A DNA stretch of 64,000 nt, taken from positions 1 through 64,000 of the forward strand of contig JBDHXF010000002.1 in the NCBI GenBank assembly GCA_039810585.1. Direction: 5' to 3'. The notes below the pieces were generated by a model, which had not been told where the DNA came from, did no database searches, and saw only the letters and a program-made list of their open reading frames with translations. The stretch's first letter is position 1. The number at the start of each line of letters is the position of its first letter. A program made the translations under genes and the position numbers. The stretch comes from JBBATK01 sp039810585. GTDB lineage: Bacteria > Bacteroidota > Ignavibacteria > Kapaibacteriales > NICIL-2. This document shows, in pieces, positions 26,449 to 35,706 of this stretch.

Positions 26449-27711
26449 CTATTGTGGATCCGGACCGAAGCGAATGTGCATGTGGTTCGTTGGACCTGAA
26501 ACACCCACAACGTTGACCGCTCGCAACTCGATGTCGTTGTCACCCTCTTTCAGATTCCAATCAAGTTTGTCCCCTTTTACCCTCCTCCATGCGGTATTGT
26601 CGATACTATACTCGTAGTGATCGAACCAGAGCGCGTTGTTTTGGAGCTGCACGCTGAATTTAGGAGAGGGCGCAAAGTTCGCCATGTTGGCCATGTAGTC
26701 GTCCGGCGATTTGATGTTGTACGTCCGAAACAACTCACCCCAGTTTACATCGCGTCCATAATCGAAGAGAAGAACCGATGTATTGACGTTGAAGTACAGA
26801 TTCTGCACCTTGTCGGTAAATACTCTTCTGTTGACGGGAATTCCCTGAAAAGTGCAGTATTGTTCTTTGCCGTCCAACTGTAAGAATAGAAAAACCGGTG
26901 AGCCATAACGGGTAGCGATGATACCCTCATACCCAAAGTACTGAAACAGAAAGCCTCGGTAGGCAGCATCGTATTGATTGACATCAAACACACTGTCGCG
27001 AGCCATCACGCGCATCGAAAGTTTGAAGCGCAGTGAGTCCAGTGCTGTGTTCTTCTTAAGCTGATACAACTCATAGAAGTTAAGCGGGGTGTCGCCATTG
27101 TATGGCATCATGCACCACTGCGGATCGACAAAGACCCACTTGGACAAGGTATTAGAAAACACTTCAACGGCCACGTGTCCGGCGCCCGGCGCTCCATACG
27201 CAGCATCCGGTTTGCGCATTTGTAACAATCGCGCCACATAGCCAAAGGAAGTGAGTACGTCAACAAAAACCTGCGCATACTCCTGACATCTGAATTTCTC
27301 TCCTTTGGATGCGCGAGTGAGAATCTCCAAGGTCGATGCGCCGGGAGGTGGTTCATGCAAGGGATCGTGCTCCCATCGCATACAGGTCCACTCCATGAGC
27401 ATCATGAAGATGTCAGGATCGGTCACGCCTTTGAGCGGCACATCCTTGGACACCATCGCTCTCAGTTTCTTCATATCCGGGTCGGAGGGACCCTTTGGCA
27501 AGTACAAATACTTGTACCGATCGGTAAAAAAGAGGTTATTGGACTCTGTGACCGTTATTTTCTTCAATGCTGGCTTCGAATCTGTACTGTCCTTCGCTTT
27601 GACGCCAACAGCCGAACAAAGTGCAAGGACAAAGGCAAGCCAAACTGCAGTGTGACGTAAGTATCTCAATGAATTTCCAGACGATGCTGCGGCAGCCCTA
27701 TCTGCCGTCAA
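26449..27711 (-). CDS. Exported transglutaminase-like protein
   Basis: A 420-residue protein with an N-terminal hydrophobic signal segment (about residues 21-37, ending GVKAKD). The papain-like transglutaminase core lies at about residues 85-200, with Cys in GEKFRCQEYAQVFVDVL, His in GAGHVAVEVFS and Asp in WVFVDPQW, so the triad is complete. The C-terminus adds a beta-rich domain ending with 'NDIELRAVNVVGVSG', which resembles a Y_Y_Y/Ig-like module. It is not closely similar to the DUF3857 pair at 18-22 kb, so the shared core probably reflects separate family members. The substrate is unknown; a periplasmic or surface protease/amidase role is inferred. Confidence 0.8.
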   Translation of the reverse strand: MTADRAAAASSGNSLRYLRHTAVWLAFVLALCSAVGVKAKDSTDSKPALKKITVTESNNLFFTDRYKYLYLPKGPSDPDMKKLRAMVSKDVPLKGVTDPDIFMMLMEWTCMRWEHDPLHEPPPGASTLEILTRASKGEKFRCQEYAQVFVDVLTSFGYVARLLQMRKPDAAYGAPGAGHVAVEVFSNTLSKWVFVDPQWCMMPYNGDTPLNFYELYQLKKNTALDSLRFKLSMRVMARDSVFDVNQYDAAYRGFLFQYFGYEGIIATRYGSPVFLFLQLDGKEQYCTFQGIPVNRRVFTDKVQNLYFNVNTSVLLFDYGRDVNWGELFRTYNIKSPDDYMANMANFAPSPKFSVQLQNNALWFDHYEYSIDNTAWRRVKGDKLDWNLKEGDNDIELRAVNVVGVSGPTNHMHIRFGPDPQ

Positions 27712-27788
27712 GTGGCGAATTGTAAACGATGAATCCCCTTCATCTCTTTCGAGTAATAACCCTACTACTCGTTCCGGTTACACAATTA

Positions 27789-27796
27789 CAAAACTA
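27789..27796 (-). promoter_or_regulatory. Candidate -7 box TAGTTTTG for the transglutaminase-like gene
   Basis: Minus-strand exact TAnnTTTG match 77 bases before the start at 27711; no clear -33 TTG. Confidence 0.3.
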
Positions 27797-27885
27797 AGGA
27801 CCGACCCGGGCGAAATCCATCACGATGTGCATGAAACGTGGAAAAGTTCTCCACAACTCGCGCCTGTGGAAAACCGCTCTGAGCC

Positions 27886-27893
27886 TATATTTG
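27886..27893 (+). promoter_or_regulatory. Candidate -7 box TATATTTG for smc
   Basis: An exact TAnnTTTG match 59 bases before the smc ATG at 27953. If used, it places the transcript start downstream of the longer possible N-terminus at 27827 and so supports the internal ATG. No TTG at the right spacing was found. Confidence 0.4.
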
Positions 27894-27952
27894 CTGGCTG
27901 TACTGCCCTCCTGCGCATACACACATACCCCGAATCAATACCTCGAACGAGC

Positions 27953-30900
27953 ATGTATTTATCAAAGCTTGAAATTCACGGCTTTAAGTCGTTTGCACAA
28001 AAAATCAATCTGAAGTTTTCCGATGGTCTCACTGCCATTGTCGGACCGAATGGCAGCGGTAAAACCAACATTGTGGACGCTTTACGATGGGTGTTAGGTG
28101 AACAGAAATCTTCTGTACTTCGTTCCGATGGAATGGAGCAGGTTATTTTCAACGGAACTCGTACGCGCAAGCCTTTGGGAATGAGCGAAGTGTCGCTCAC
28201 TATCGAGAACAACAAGCACATCCTACCGACGGAATACTCTCAAGTCGTTATCTCACGTCGACTCTTTCGGGATGGCGAATCCACCTATCTGTTGAATCGC
28301 ACGCCCTGTCGTTTGCGTGACATCATCGACCTCTTTACCGACACGGGTATGGGCGCCGACGCTTACTCCGTGATTGAGCTTAAGATGATCGAGCAGATCC
28401 TCAGCGATCGCTCGGACGAGCGCAGACACTTGTTCGAAGAAGCTGCGGGCATTGTGAAGTATAAGCAGCGTCGCAAGGAGACGCTTCGCAAACTGAGCTC
28501 CACACAGAGCGATCTTGAACGCGTGCACGACATCATCCGCGAAGTGCAAAAATCTGTCGGCTCTCTCAGCCGCCAGGCAGAGAAAGCCAAAACCTATTCT
28601 GAAGTATCGGAAAATTTGAAGTCAGAAGAGCTCAGTCTATTCCGCTTCGAGTATTCCGAAACTCTGCACCGACTCAACGAGGTGAGCGAGCAGATCGATC
28701 GTATTCGCACAGAGCGTAATGGCTTTGGTGCGGATGTTGAGCGCTGTGAACGAGAGTATGTGCTCATCGAAGCAGGCAACAACGAGGCTGAGCGTGAATT
28801 GCAAGTGGTGTTGGAGAATGAGCGCACTCAAAGCGCTGTACTTTCTACCGCTCAACAAGAGTTGGCTGTGTTACGTGAACGACTGAATGCGTTGCAGCGC
28901 GACAGCTCACGTATACGTCAGGAAAAAGTATCATTGCAGGAGCAGAGTCACCGGCTCACGCAGGACATTCAGGACACCGACCGTCAGCTTCTGGATTTGT
29001 CTATGCAGCAAGGTGAAGGTAGTTCCGAAGTTGATGTAAAACGCAGTGCACGGGACGAGCAACTGCTCGTGGTGCAAGACTTCCGTGAACGTGCACGCAG
29101 CGCATCCGAGCCCATTCAAGCCCTGGAGAGCAGAATTCACTTTCTGGCCAGTGGTCGCGATCGGGTGCGCGGACAAGTCCACAATGCCCACGAACAAAGC
29201 AAGAATGTTTCCGAGAACATTCAGCAGGTGGAGCTGCAGCAGCAGGACATCCAGCGTAAAATGAATGAACTGAGTCAATCGCTTGATGCCTCCCAGCAGG
29301 CCGTCATTTCGGTTGAGCAGGATTTACATCGATCGCGCAGCCGCGTAGAGGAGCTCACGCAGTTCATAGATAAGGCGCAAAGCGCAGTGTCCGACCTTCG
29401 GGAAACAAGCTCCCACCGCCAAGCTTCGTTAGAGTTTCTCATGGGCTTGGGCGAGCAAAGTGATAGCGCTAATTTTCTCCTTGCCTCCCCCGAGTGGCAG
29501 GTTCGCGAGAAGAAGGTTCTGTCGGACTGCCTCACCATCGATCAATCCTATAGTGTAGCTGTAGAGTCGGCACTTGGCGCTGCAGCCGAGTATTTCGTCG
29601 TTGCCAATTTTGAAGAAGCCTCAGCGGCTCGTGAAACGTTGCGCAAGCAGGACAAAGGCAAAGCGTCGTTTATTTGTCGCAATGCTGTTCCTACCATTGC
29701 CGCTCCGCCAACCTTAGCGCCTAACCCAAATGTTGTCGGATGGGCAAGCGAACTTCCGCAGTGCGATGACGTTGTGCGGCATGCCCTACGCCATTTGCTT
29801 GGTCGCACCGTGGTTGTCCAAAACCTCGACACTGCTCTGCAAATCGTCGATCAACAGGTCGAAACAGCCGTCACTCTCGACGGCGAAGTCGTGTCCTTCT
29901 CCGGCGTGGTTCGTGCCGGTTCGGTGGGCAAACTGGAAGGCGTTCGTTTGGGCAAGCAGCACCGCATCGAGCAATTGCAAGAAGAGCTGACAACGATGCG
30001 CAGTTCAATCGAGGAACTGGAGCAACAGCTACAGCGCTCACGGGCTGAACGGAGCACGATTGATGTGCATGCGATTGCCGATCGGTTGCGTCAAACAGAG
30101 GCCACTAAGGCGGCTTTGGAACGTCAGAAAAACGAGCTCTCCGTCCGCGCCGAAGCCTTAGACGCTCGTCTGGAACAACTCAATTCGCGCATCCGCGATC
30201 TGAGCAACGAGAATGCGGATTTCCTTCGCGAGGATGAGAATATTAGTCGTGAGACCGAAGAGTTACGCGAAAAGAAAGCTCAGGCACAAACAGAGTTAGA
30301 TGGTCTGCATGCACAATTGCGTGAGGCCGAGGAACACCTTGCTCAACGCGAAGCCGACCTTCGCTCTGTCGAATTGAGCGCTGTTCGCGTGAGTACTGAA
30401 CTGGGCGCCCTTCAGTCTGCTCAGCAGCGCGCGCAGGAGCAGTTGCAAACGTTGGAGCGCCGTCTACAAACAATCGACGTCGATATCCTAGCTACAGATG
30501 AAGGCTTGGAAAGTTGCTCGGCCTACTACTCAACAAAGGAAAAAGAAGTACACGAACTGGACGAGATTTTCCGAGCTGCGAAGGCTGACCGACTTAGCAT
30601 CGAATCCAATACGCAAAAGAGTCGCGACCTTCTTCACTCCAAGAGCGAAGAACTGAAATCTCTGCGTGCCGAACTTGAGGATCGTACGTCGCGACTGCAC
30701 AGCTTAGAGGTTCAAGCCGGCACCGATCAAGCACGCGTTGAGGAATTTGTCCGCCGCGCTTCCGAAGAGTTCAACATGGAACTCGATCGCACCTCTCCCA
30801 TGCCGCTTGAACAAGTGGCACTCGATGAAACCCGTGAACGCGTGCAGCAGCTCAAAACAAAACTCAACTCCATGGGCGCGGTGAACTTCCTTGCCTTGGA

Positions 30901-31531
30901 AGAGCACGGACGTGAGGCTGAACGTCTTCACCAGCTCAAAACACAGTATGACGATTTGATTGAAGCCGAGAAAAACCTCAACGCTACGATCAGCGAAATC
31001 AATACCACGGCCAAACGCCTGTTTCATGAAGTGTTTGATCAGGTGCGCGGACACTTCAAAGAACTCTTTGCTATTCTCTTTAATAACGACGGCGAGGCGG
31101 ATTTACAGCTCGTGGGCGACGACGTGCTCGAGGCTCAAATCGATATCATGGCGAAGCCCAAAGGCAAGCGCCCCCACTCGATCGAAATGCTCAGTGGAGG
31201 TGAAAAAACTCTCACCGCTATCGCGTTGTTGTTTGCTATCTACCTCGTTAAACCTTCGCCCTTCTGTATTCTGGACGAAGTCGACGCGCCGCTTGACGAC
31301 GCCAACATCGATCGCTACCTGAACCTCATCCGGAACTTCAGCAAGAACACGCAGTTCCTAATGATTACCCACAATAAGCGCACTATGGAAGCGGCCGATA
31401 CGCTCTATGGTGTGACGATGGAAGAAGCCGGCGTCTCGAAGATTGTCTCCGTCAAACTGCGCGAAGGCAAGGAACCAACCTTACAAAGCGACACCGCCGC
31501 TGATTCCGAGGCGGTGGTTTCCGCGGACTAG
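27953..31531 (+). CDS. smc: Chromosome segregation protein SMC
   Basis: 1192 residues, the normal SMC length. The N-terminal head has Walker A (GPNGSGKTN), two long coiled-coil arms flank a hinge at about residues 500-640, and the C-terminal head has the ABC signature (LSGGEKTLTAIALLFA) and Walker B (FCILDEVDAPLDD). SMC with ScpA and ScpB condenses and aligns replicated chromosomes. The start is set by MYLSKLEIHGFKSF, the universal SMC opening. The 42 residues that an upstream start would add match nothing in the family and precede the candidate promoter. scpA and scpB are not in the window. Confidence 0.97.
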   Translation: MYLSKLEIHGFKSFAQKINLKFSDGLTAIVGPNGSGKTNIVDALRWVLGEQKSSVLRSDGMEQVIFNGTRTRKPLGMSEVSLTIENNKHILPTEYSQVVISRRLFRDGESTYLLNRTPCRLRDIIDLFTDTGMGADAYSVIELKMIEQILSDRSDERRHLFEEAAGIVKYKQRRKETLRKLSSTQSDLERVHDIIREVQKSVGSLSRQAEKAKTYSEVSENLKSEELSLFRFEYSETLHRLNEVSEQIDRIRTERNGFGADVERCEREYVLIEAGNNEAERELQVVLENERTQSAVLSTAQQELAVLRERLNALQRDSSRIRQEKVSLQEQSHRLTQDIQDTDRQLLDLSMQQGEGSSEVDVKRSARDEQLLVVQDFRERARSASEPIQALESRIHFLASGRDRVRGQVHNAHEQSKNVSENIQQVELQQQDIQRKMNELSQSLDASQQAVISVEQDLHRSRSRVEELTQFIDKAQSAVSDLRETSSHRQASLEFLMGLGEQSDSANFLLASPEWQVREKKVLSDCLTIDQSYSVAVESALGAAAEYFVVANFEEASAARETLRKQDKGKASFICRNAVPTIAAPPTLAPNPNVVGWASELPQCDDVVRHALRHLLGRTVVVQNLDTALQIVDQQVETAVTLDGEVVSFSGVVRAGSVGKLEGVRLGKQHRIEQLQEELTTMRSSIEELEQQLQRSRAERSTIDVHAIADRLRQTEATKAALERQKNELSVRAEALDARLEQLNSRIRDLSNENADFLREDENISRETEELREKKAQAQTELDGLHAQLREAEEHLAQREADLRSVELSAVRVSTELGALQSAQQRAQEQLQTLERRLQTIDVDILATDEGLESCSAYYSTKEKEVHELDEIFRAAKADRLSIESNTQKSRDLLHSKSEELKSLRAELEDRTSRLHSLEVQAGTDQARVEEFVRRASEEFNMELDRTSPMPLEQVALDETRERVQQLKTKLNSMGAVNFLALEEHGREAERLHQLKTQYDDLIEAEKNLNATISEINTTAKRLFHEVFDQVRGHFKELFAILFNNDGEADLQLVGDDVLEAQIDIMAKPKGKRPHSIEMLSGGEKTLTAIALLFAIYLVKPSPFCILDEVDAPLDDANIDRYLNLIRNFSKNTQFLMITHNKRTMEAADTLYGVTMEEAGVSKIVSVKLREGKEPTLQSDTAADSEAVVSAD

Positions 31532-31598
31532 ACGGCTCGTTCAAACGTGTAGAGCAGAAGGTATTCACAGGATCTGTAAGGCGCTAAGGAGCAGAGCA

Positions 31599-31994
31599 AT
31601 GCGCGATGAGGTTCGTCAATCCGTTGGAGTGTTCGATTGTGTGGTCACGAGCCGGATGTGCGCTACGCTCGACGGCGCCGCTATACATCCTGTCTACTCC
31701 ACTTTTTGGTTATGCTATCATGCGGAAGTGGCTTCGCGTCGCGCCATCGAAGCCTTCTTTGATCCGGGCGAAAATGCCGTCGGTGGCTCGCTGAGCATCG
31801 ACCATAAGGCCATGTGTGCCGTTGGTGATACGGTGCGAATACAAGCGACGGTCTGTGATGTGAGTGCACGTAAAATAGTCTGCCGCATAGAAGCCTACTC
31901 GTCAAAAGGCCTCATCGCCACGGGCGAACAGACCCAAATTCTCCTTCCCCAATCTCGCATTGATGCACTCGTAGAAGAGGCCTATAAATTCTGA
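31599..31994 (+). CDS. FlK-like hotdog thioesterase
   Basis: A 131-residue hotdog-fold protein from the ATG at 31599, which has a good AAGGAG site 7 bases upstream. Its layout (VTSRMCATLDG, then the long helix with YHAEVASRRAIEAFF, then VGDTVRIQATVCDVSARKIVCRIEAYSS) fits the fluoroacetyl-CoA thioesterase-like superfamily, where an acidic residue on the central helix and a later His take part in catalysis. The substrate, presumably an acyl-CoA, is not predictable. It follows smc by 67 bases on the same strand. Confidence 0.65.
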   Translation: MRDEVRQSVGVFDCVVTSRMCATLDGAAIHPVYSTFWLCYHAEVASRRAIEAFFDPGENAVGGSLSIDHKAMCAVGDTVRIQATVCDVSARKIVCRIEAYSSKGLIATGEQTQILLPQSRIDALVEEAYKF

Positions 31995-32024
31995 AAGCCG
32001 AAGCGCAGGCGTAGAGTGTGCGCG

Positions 32025-32045
32025 TGTGAGTGCGAAGCACGCACG
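32025..32045 (+). terminator. GAA-triloop hairpin between convergent genes
   Basis: GTGC-GAA-GCAC extended outward by GTG/CAC across one mismatch, followed by AATAAG. It lies 31 bases past the thioesterase stop, before the convergent Rieske gene. Termination is plausible but the T run is missing. Confidence 0.3.
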
Positions 32046-32120
32046 AATAAGAAGTCTTCTAACGGTAGAGTTGTCGCTCAGGATTGATTTCAATACGTAC
32101 GCAGCTTCGCTGCCGGCACG

Positions 32121-32552
32121 CTACGAGAGTACACGGTTGGCTAGGTACACAACACCCTTATGTTCGCTCACAAACAAACGCTGCAGCGGCTTGGTGGGTG
32201 GAGCGGCGGTGACGTTACCGTGTTCGTCGAAGGCGCCTCCGTGACAAGGGCAGAGGAACTGATGTTCCTTCTCATCAAAATGAACAACGCATTGCGCATG
32301 TGTGCAAAGCAGACTGTAGGCCACGATGCCGTCGGCTCGATCGAAAATGATAGCCGGGATATCTGCCACTTGGGAGACGACGTGTTTACTGTCGCGAAAC
32401 AGCTCTTCCCTCTTTCCGACTATCACCGCGTGATTGGGCTCGGAGTGACGGAAGAGCGTTGGCACGAGGGCGTTCAATCCCAACCACGCCAACGGTGCGG
32501 CAATACAGAGATCAACAATGCGTTGGAGAACTTGACGACGAAGCATAGTCAC
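32121..32552 (-). CDS. Rieske [2Fe-2S] protein, orphan
   Basis: A 143-residue protein with an N-terminal membrane anchor or Tat-like leader (RRQVLQRIVDLCIAAPLAWLGL). The Rieske cluster motifs are CTHAQC (C-x-H-x2-C) and CPCHGGAF (C-P-C-H), which supply the two Cys and two His ligands plus the disulfide pair. This arrangement resembles the Rieske subunit of quinol-cytochrome c or plastocyanin oxidoreductases. No cytochrome b or c1 gene is adjacent. It starts 34 bases after asnS on the same strand, so it is probably co-transcribed with that housekeeping gene. It could serve a bc1/alternative complex encoded elsewhere or be a stand-alone electron carrier. Confidence 0.85.
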   Translation of the reverse strand: MTMLRRQVLQRIVDLCIAAPLAWLGLNALVPTLFRHSEPNHAVIVGKREELFRDSKHVVSQVADIPAIIFDRADGIVAYSLLCTHAQCVVHFDEKEHQFLCPCHGGAFDEHGNVTAAPPTKPLQRLFVSEHKGVVYLANRVLS

Positions 32553-32565
32553 ATGTGCGTAATAA

Positions 32566-32591
32566 CCTGAGTGTGCTTCTTCACACTTAGG
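32566..32591 (-). terminator. Hairpin overlapping the asnS stop codon
   Basis: On the plus strand, CCTGAGTGTG-CTTCTT-CACACTTAGG, a ten-pair stem with one non-canonical pair. It overlaps the end of asnS and lies just before the Rieske start. Without a T run it may be an attenuator or processing site instead of a full terminator. Confidence 0.35.
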
Positions 32592-33942
32592 GAACGATGC
32601 GATAGATCATGCGTGGGAACGGAATCACTTCGCGAATGTGATCGGCGCCGCTGATCCACTTGACCGTACGCTCAAGACCAAGACCGAAGCCACTGTGCGG
32701 CACGCTACCAAAAGTGCGCAAATCCAAGTACCATTGGAACGCTTCGCGTGGCAGACCTTCGTGTTCGATGCGTTGCAGCAACAGATCATGATCGTCCTCC
32801 CGTTGCGAGCCGCCAATGATTTCGCCGGCACCTTCGGGTGCAAGCATATCCATGGCAAGCACCACCTTGGCGTTCTCGGGATCGCGCTTCATGTAGAAGG
32901 CTTTGACATCAGTTGGGTAGCGGTGCACAATACAAGGTTTCTCGAATTGGCTCATGATCGCTTCTTCTTGTGGAGCACCAAAGTCCTCACCCCAAGGGAA
33001 ATCAATCTGCATTTCCGAGCCGTCGCCGGTCTTTTTGGTAAGCTTGATGTTGTTGTCGTTGAGCCACTGCACAGCTTCCGAATAACTCATGCGGTGGAAG
33101 GGACGTTTGACTTTTTCGAGTTTGGAGATGTCACGACCCATGACGGCCAGTTCGTGCTGACAGTGTTTGAGACACATGGAGACGATGTATTCAACTAAGT
33201 CTTCCGCCAAGTCCATGTCGTCATTCAAGTCGAAGAATGCCATTTCCGGTTCCACCATCCAGAATTCGGTGAGGTGGCGTTTGGTTTTGGATTTCTCTGC
33301 TCTGAAGGTGGGACCAAAGGTGTACACCCTGCCAAGCGCCATGGCACTGGCTTCGGCATAGAGCTGACCGGACTGCGTGAGATACGCTTTGCCTAAGTCG
33401 AAATACTCAGTTTCAAACAAGGTTGAGGTGCCTTCGCAAGCGTTCGGTGTAAGGATGGGCGAATCCATCAAACGGAATCCGTTGCCGTCGAAGAAATCAC
33501 GAATTGCTTTCACCACCACCGAGCGAATGCGCATGATAGCGTGCTGACGCGTAGAGCGAAGCCAGAGATGACGTTTCTCCATCAAGAACTCAACACCGTG
33601 ATCCTTGGGAGTAATGGGGTACTGTTCGGATGGAACCTGAAGAATTTCGAGCGCATCGACGTCCAACTCCACCCCGATAGCTGCGCGTTCTTCTGCGCGC
33701 ACAGTGCCGGTGATGCGAAGAGATGACTCCTGAGTAAGTGCTTTTGCACGCTCAAATACCTCTTCCGGCACATTGCCTTTAAAGAGCACGCACTGAACTA
33801 TTCCTGTACCATCGCGCAACTGAATGAATTGCAGTTTGCCTTTGGCGGTGATGTTATGCACCCATCCGCGGAGTTCAATACGCTGACCTACTAAACTCTT
33901 GAGTTCTTCGACATAGTGAAATGATTTATATCGCGATTCCAT
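32587..33942 (-). CDS. asnS: Asparaginyl-tRNA synthetase
   Basis: A 451-residue class IIb aminoacyl-tRNA synthetase. The N-terminal OB-fold anticodon-binding domain (about residues 15-105; ELRGWVHNITAKGKLQFIQL) is followed by the catalytic core. Class II motif 2 is FRAEKSKTKRHLTEFWMVEPE-like around residue 215, and motif 3 is GFGLGLERTVKWI near the C-terminus. The residues around motif 2 and the length favour AsnRS over AspRS. It charges tRNA-Asn directly. Followed on the same strand by the Rieske gene. Confidence 0.96.
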   Translation of the reverse strand: MESRYKSFHYVEELKSLVGQRIELRGWVHNITAKGKLQFIQLRDGTGIVQCVLFKGNVPEEVFERAKALTQESSLRITGTVRAEERAAIGVELDVDALEILQVPSEQYPITPKDHGVEFLMEKRHLWLRSTRQHAIMRIRSVVVKAIRDFFDGNGFRLMDSPILTPNACEGTSTLFETEYFDLGKAYLTQSGQLYAEASAMALGRVYTFGPTFRAEKSKTKRHLTEFWMVEPEMAFFDLNDDMDLAEDLVEYIVSMCLKHCQHELAVMGRDISKLEKVKRPFHRMSYSEAVQWLNDNNIKLTKKTGDGSEMQIDFPWGEDFGAPQEEAIMSQFEKPCIVHRYPTDVKAFYMKRDPENAKVVLAMDMLAPEGAGEIIGGSQREDDHDLLLQRIEHEGLPREAFQWYLDLRTFGSVPHSGFGLGLERTVKWISGADHIREVIPFPRMIYRIVP

Positions 33943-34323
33943 ATTCCGGTTGCCTACGAGATTGTGGTGTTCAAGGTCTTTTTAGACTGAAGCTCATGTC
34001 TTTACAAATGTCTCAGTCCAAGACAGAGTTGCCGCAATATAGTGTTTTCGACCGTTTCTGCTTGTTTTTGGACAATTGGGAAGCTCATTGAAGAGCTGCC
34101 AGAGACGGACGGAAGTCGGCGCAGGATATCATGTTCCAGGACTAACTGAGCTTAGTCAGTCCGAAAACGATAGAAAGTGGACGAAAACATGCTCGGAGAT
34201 TCTGGTAGAGTCTGTCCGGCTTGCATAGCGTCCTGTGGGTAGCTAGTGGGGATAAAACGCCTTCGTGCCTGTATTTAGCGTATTTTTGTAGACTACACCA
34301 TTGCGACACGTTGTCTCCCTTTC
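33943..34323. other. Intergenic region between divergent asnS and the helicase gene
   Basis: 381 bases with no gene. It holds a perfect inverted repeat GACTAA-CTGAGC-TTAGTC (34140-34157), two CGAAAAC direct repeats (34162 and 34182 areas), and a TAnnTTTG box (34281-34288) before the helicase. No T-box or other leader for asnS was recognised. Confidence 0.6.
34281..34288 (+). promoter_or_regulatory. Candidate -7 box TATTTTTG for the DEAD-box helicase
   Basis: An exact TAnnTTTG match 35 bases before the ATG at 34324; it would give a leader of about 30 bases. No TTG at the standard spacing. Confidence 0.4.
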
Positions 34324-35682
34324 ATGAATGCATTTGAACGTCTTGGTCTGCGCGAAAGTCTTGTCCGCGCAGTTACCGAACTCGGCTTTAGTCAACCCAC
34401 ACCCATCCAAGAACAAACAATCCCGGTACTGCTTGAAAAAGAGACTGATTTTATTGGCTTAGCGCAAACAGGCACCGGTAAAACGGCGGCCTATGGTTTA
34501 CCCTTATTAGAAAAAATTCACTTGAAAGAACGCGGTGTACAAGCCTTGGTGCTTGCGCCGACAAGAGAACTCTGCGTACAAATCAGCAACGACCTCCAGG
34601 CTTTTGCCAAATACTATGGCGGTTTGCGAGTCTGCGCCGTCTACGGTGGCGCCAATATCTCCAAGCAGATGCGCGAATTGCGAGACGGAGTGCACGTGGT
34701 AGTGGCAACTCCGGGACGCTTGATCGATTTGTTGGAACGTAAATCCGCAGACATCTCGAGTGTGCGTTACGTTGTGCTGGATGAAGCGGACGAGATGCTG
34801 AACATGGGCTTCCGCGACGAAATTGATTCCATACTGGACAACACACCGGATACGCGACACACGTGGCTCTTTAGTGCCACCATGCCGAACGAAGTTCGAA
34901 GCATTGCCAGCAACTACATGCAGGACGCACACGAGCTTCAAATCGGAACCAAGAATACCGGTGCCGAAAACATTGAGCACGTGTACTATGTGATTCATGC
35001 ACGCGACCGTTATGAAGCATTGAAGCGCCTAGTGGACGCCACGCCTGACATCTTTGGCATCGTGTTTTGTCGCACCAAGAGCGAAACGCAAGAGGTAGCC
35101 GAAAAGTTGATCAAGGATGGCTACAATGCCGATGCCTTACACGGCGATTTAAGTCAGCCGCAGCGAGACAAGGTGATGAGCCACTACCGACAGCGCTCCC
35201 TGCAGTTGCTTGTGGCAACAGACGTAGCCGCACGTGGAATTGACGTGAATGACGTCACCCACGTGATCCAATACAATCTCCCCGACGAAATCGAGAATTA
35301 TACGCACCGCAGTGGACGAACAGCCCGCGCCGGAAAGTCTGGTATATCAATCGTGTTGATCACCGTGCGCGAGATGTTTCTGATCCGCAAGCTGGAGCAC
35401 GTGATTGGAAAGAAGTTCCGTTTGGGACGTATTCCGGGGCCGGCCGAAGTCTGCGAATCACAGCTGATGGCCTTAGTGAAGAAAATCCACGACGTAGAAG
35501 TAGACGAAAAAGGAATCTCCAAATACTTGCCGGCAGTTCGCGCCGAATTGGAGGACTTAACAAAAGATGAACTTGTTTCCCGCTTTGTGAGTATCGAGTT
35601 CAATCGTTTTCTAGAGTACTACAGAAACGCCCAAGACATTAACGCCGATCTTTCGTCACGCGACCACATGAGAGACTCCTGA
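34324..35682 (+). CDS. deaD: DEAD-box ATP-dependent RNA helicase, DeaD/CsdA type, core domains only
   Basis: 452 residues with a complete helicase core: Q motif (FSQPTPIQEQTIP), motif I (AQTGTGKT), Ia (PTRELC), II (LDEADEM), III (SAT), V (ATDVAARGIDV) and VI (HRSGRTARAGK). It unwinds RNA duplexes in ribosome assembly and mRNA turnover, especially in the cold. The frame stops at TGA (35680-35682), just where DeaD proteins continue through a basic linker into a DbpA-like RNA-binding domain. That domain follows in the same reading frame at 35707. The present form would have the motor but not its usual targeting domain, unless the stop is bypassed or is a sequencing error. Confidence 0.92.
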   Translation: MNAFERLGLRESLVRAVTELGFSQPTPIQEQTIPVLLEKETDFIGLAQTGTGKTAAYGLPLLEKIHLKERGVQALVLAPTRELCVQISNDLQAFAKYYGGLRVCAVYGGANISKQMRELRDGVHVVVATPGRLIDLLERKSADISSVRYVVLDEADEMLNMGFRDEIDSILDNTPDTRHTWLFSATMPNEVRSIASNYMQDAHELQIGTKNTGAENIEHVYYVIHARDRYEALKRLVDATPDIFGIVFCRTKSETQEVAEKLIKDGYNADALHGDLSQPQRDKVMSHYRQRSLQLLVATDVAARGIDVNDVTHVIQYNLPDEIENYTHRSGRTARAGKSGISIVLITVREMFLIRKLEHVIGKKFRLGRIPGPAEVCESQLMALVKKIHDVEVDEKGISKYLPAVRAELEDLTKDELVSRFVSIEFNRFLEYYRNAQDINADLSSRDHMRDS

Positions 35683-35706
35683 GCGCGCAAGCGTGGTGGG
35701 TCGCGC

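Noticed and set aside
33943..34323. T-box or other amino-acid leader for asnS
   Set aside because: No T-box sequence or specifier stem-loop was recognised on the asnS strand, and T-boxes are not expected in this lineage.
35680..35682. TGA as a selenocysteine codon in the helicase
   Set aside because: No SECIS-like hairpin was seen right after the TGA and DEAD-box linkers have no use for selenocysteine; nonsense mutation, readthrough or error are simpler.
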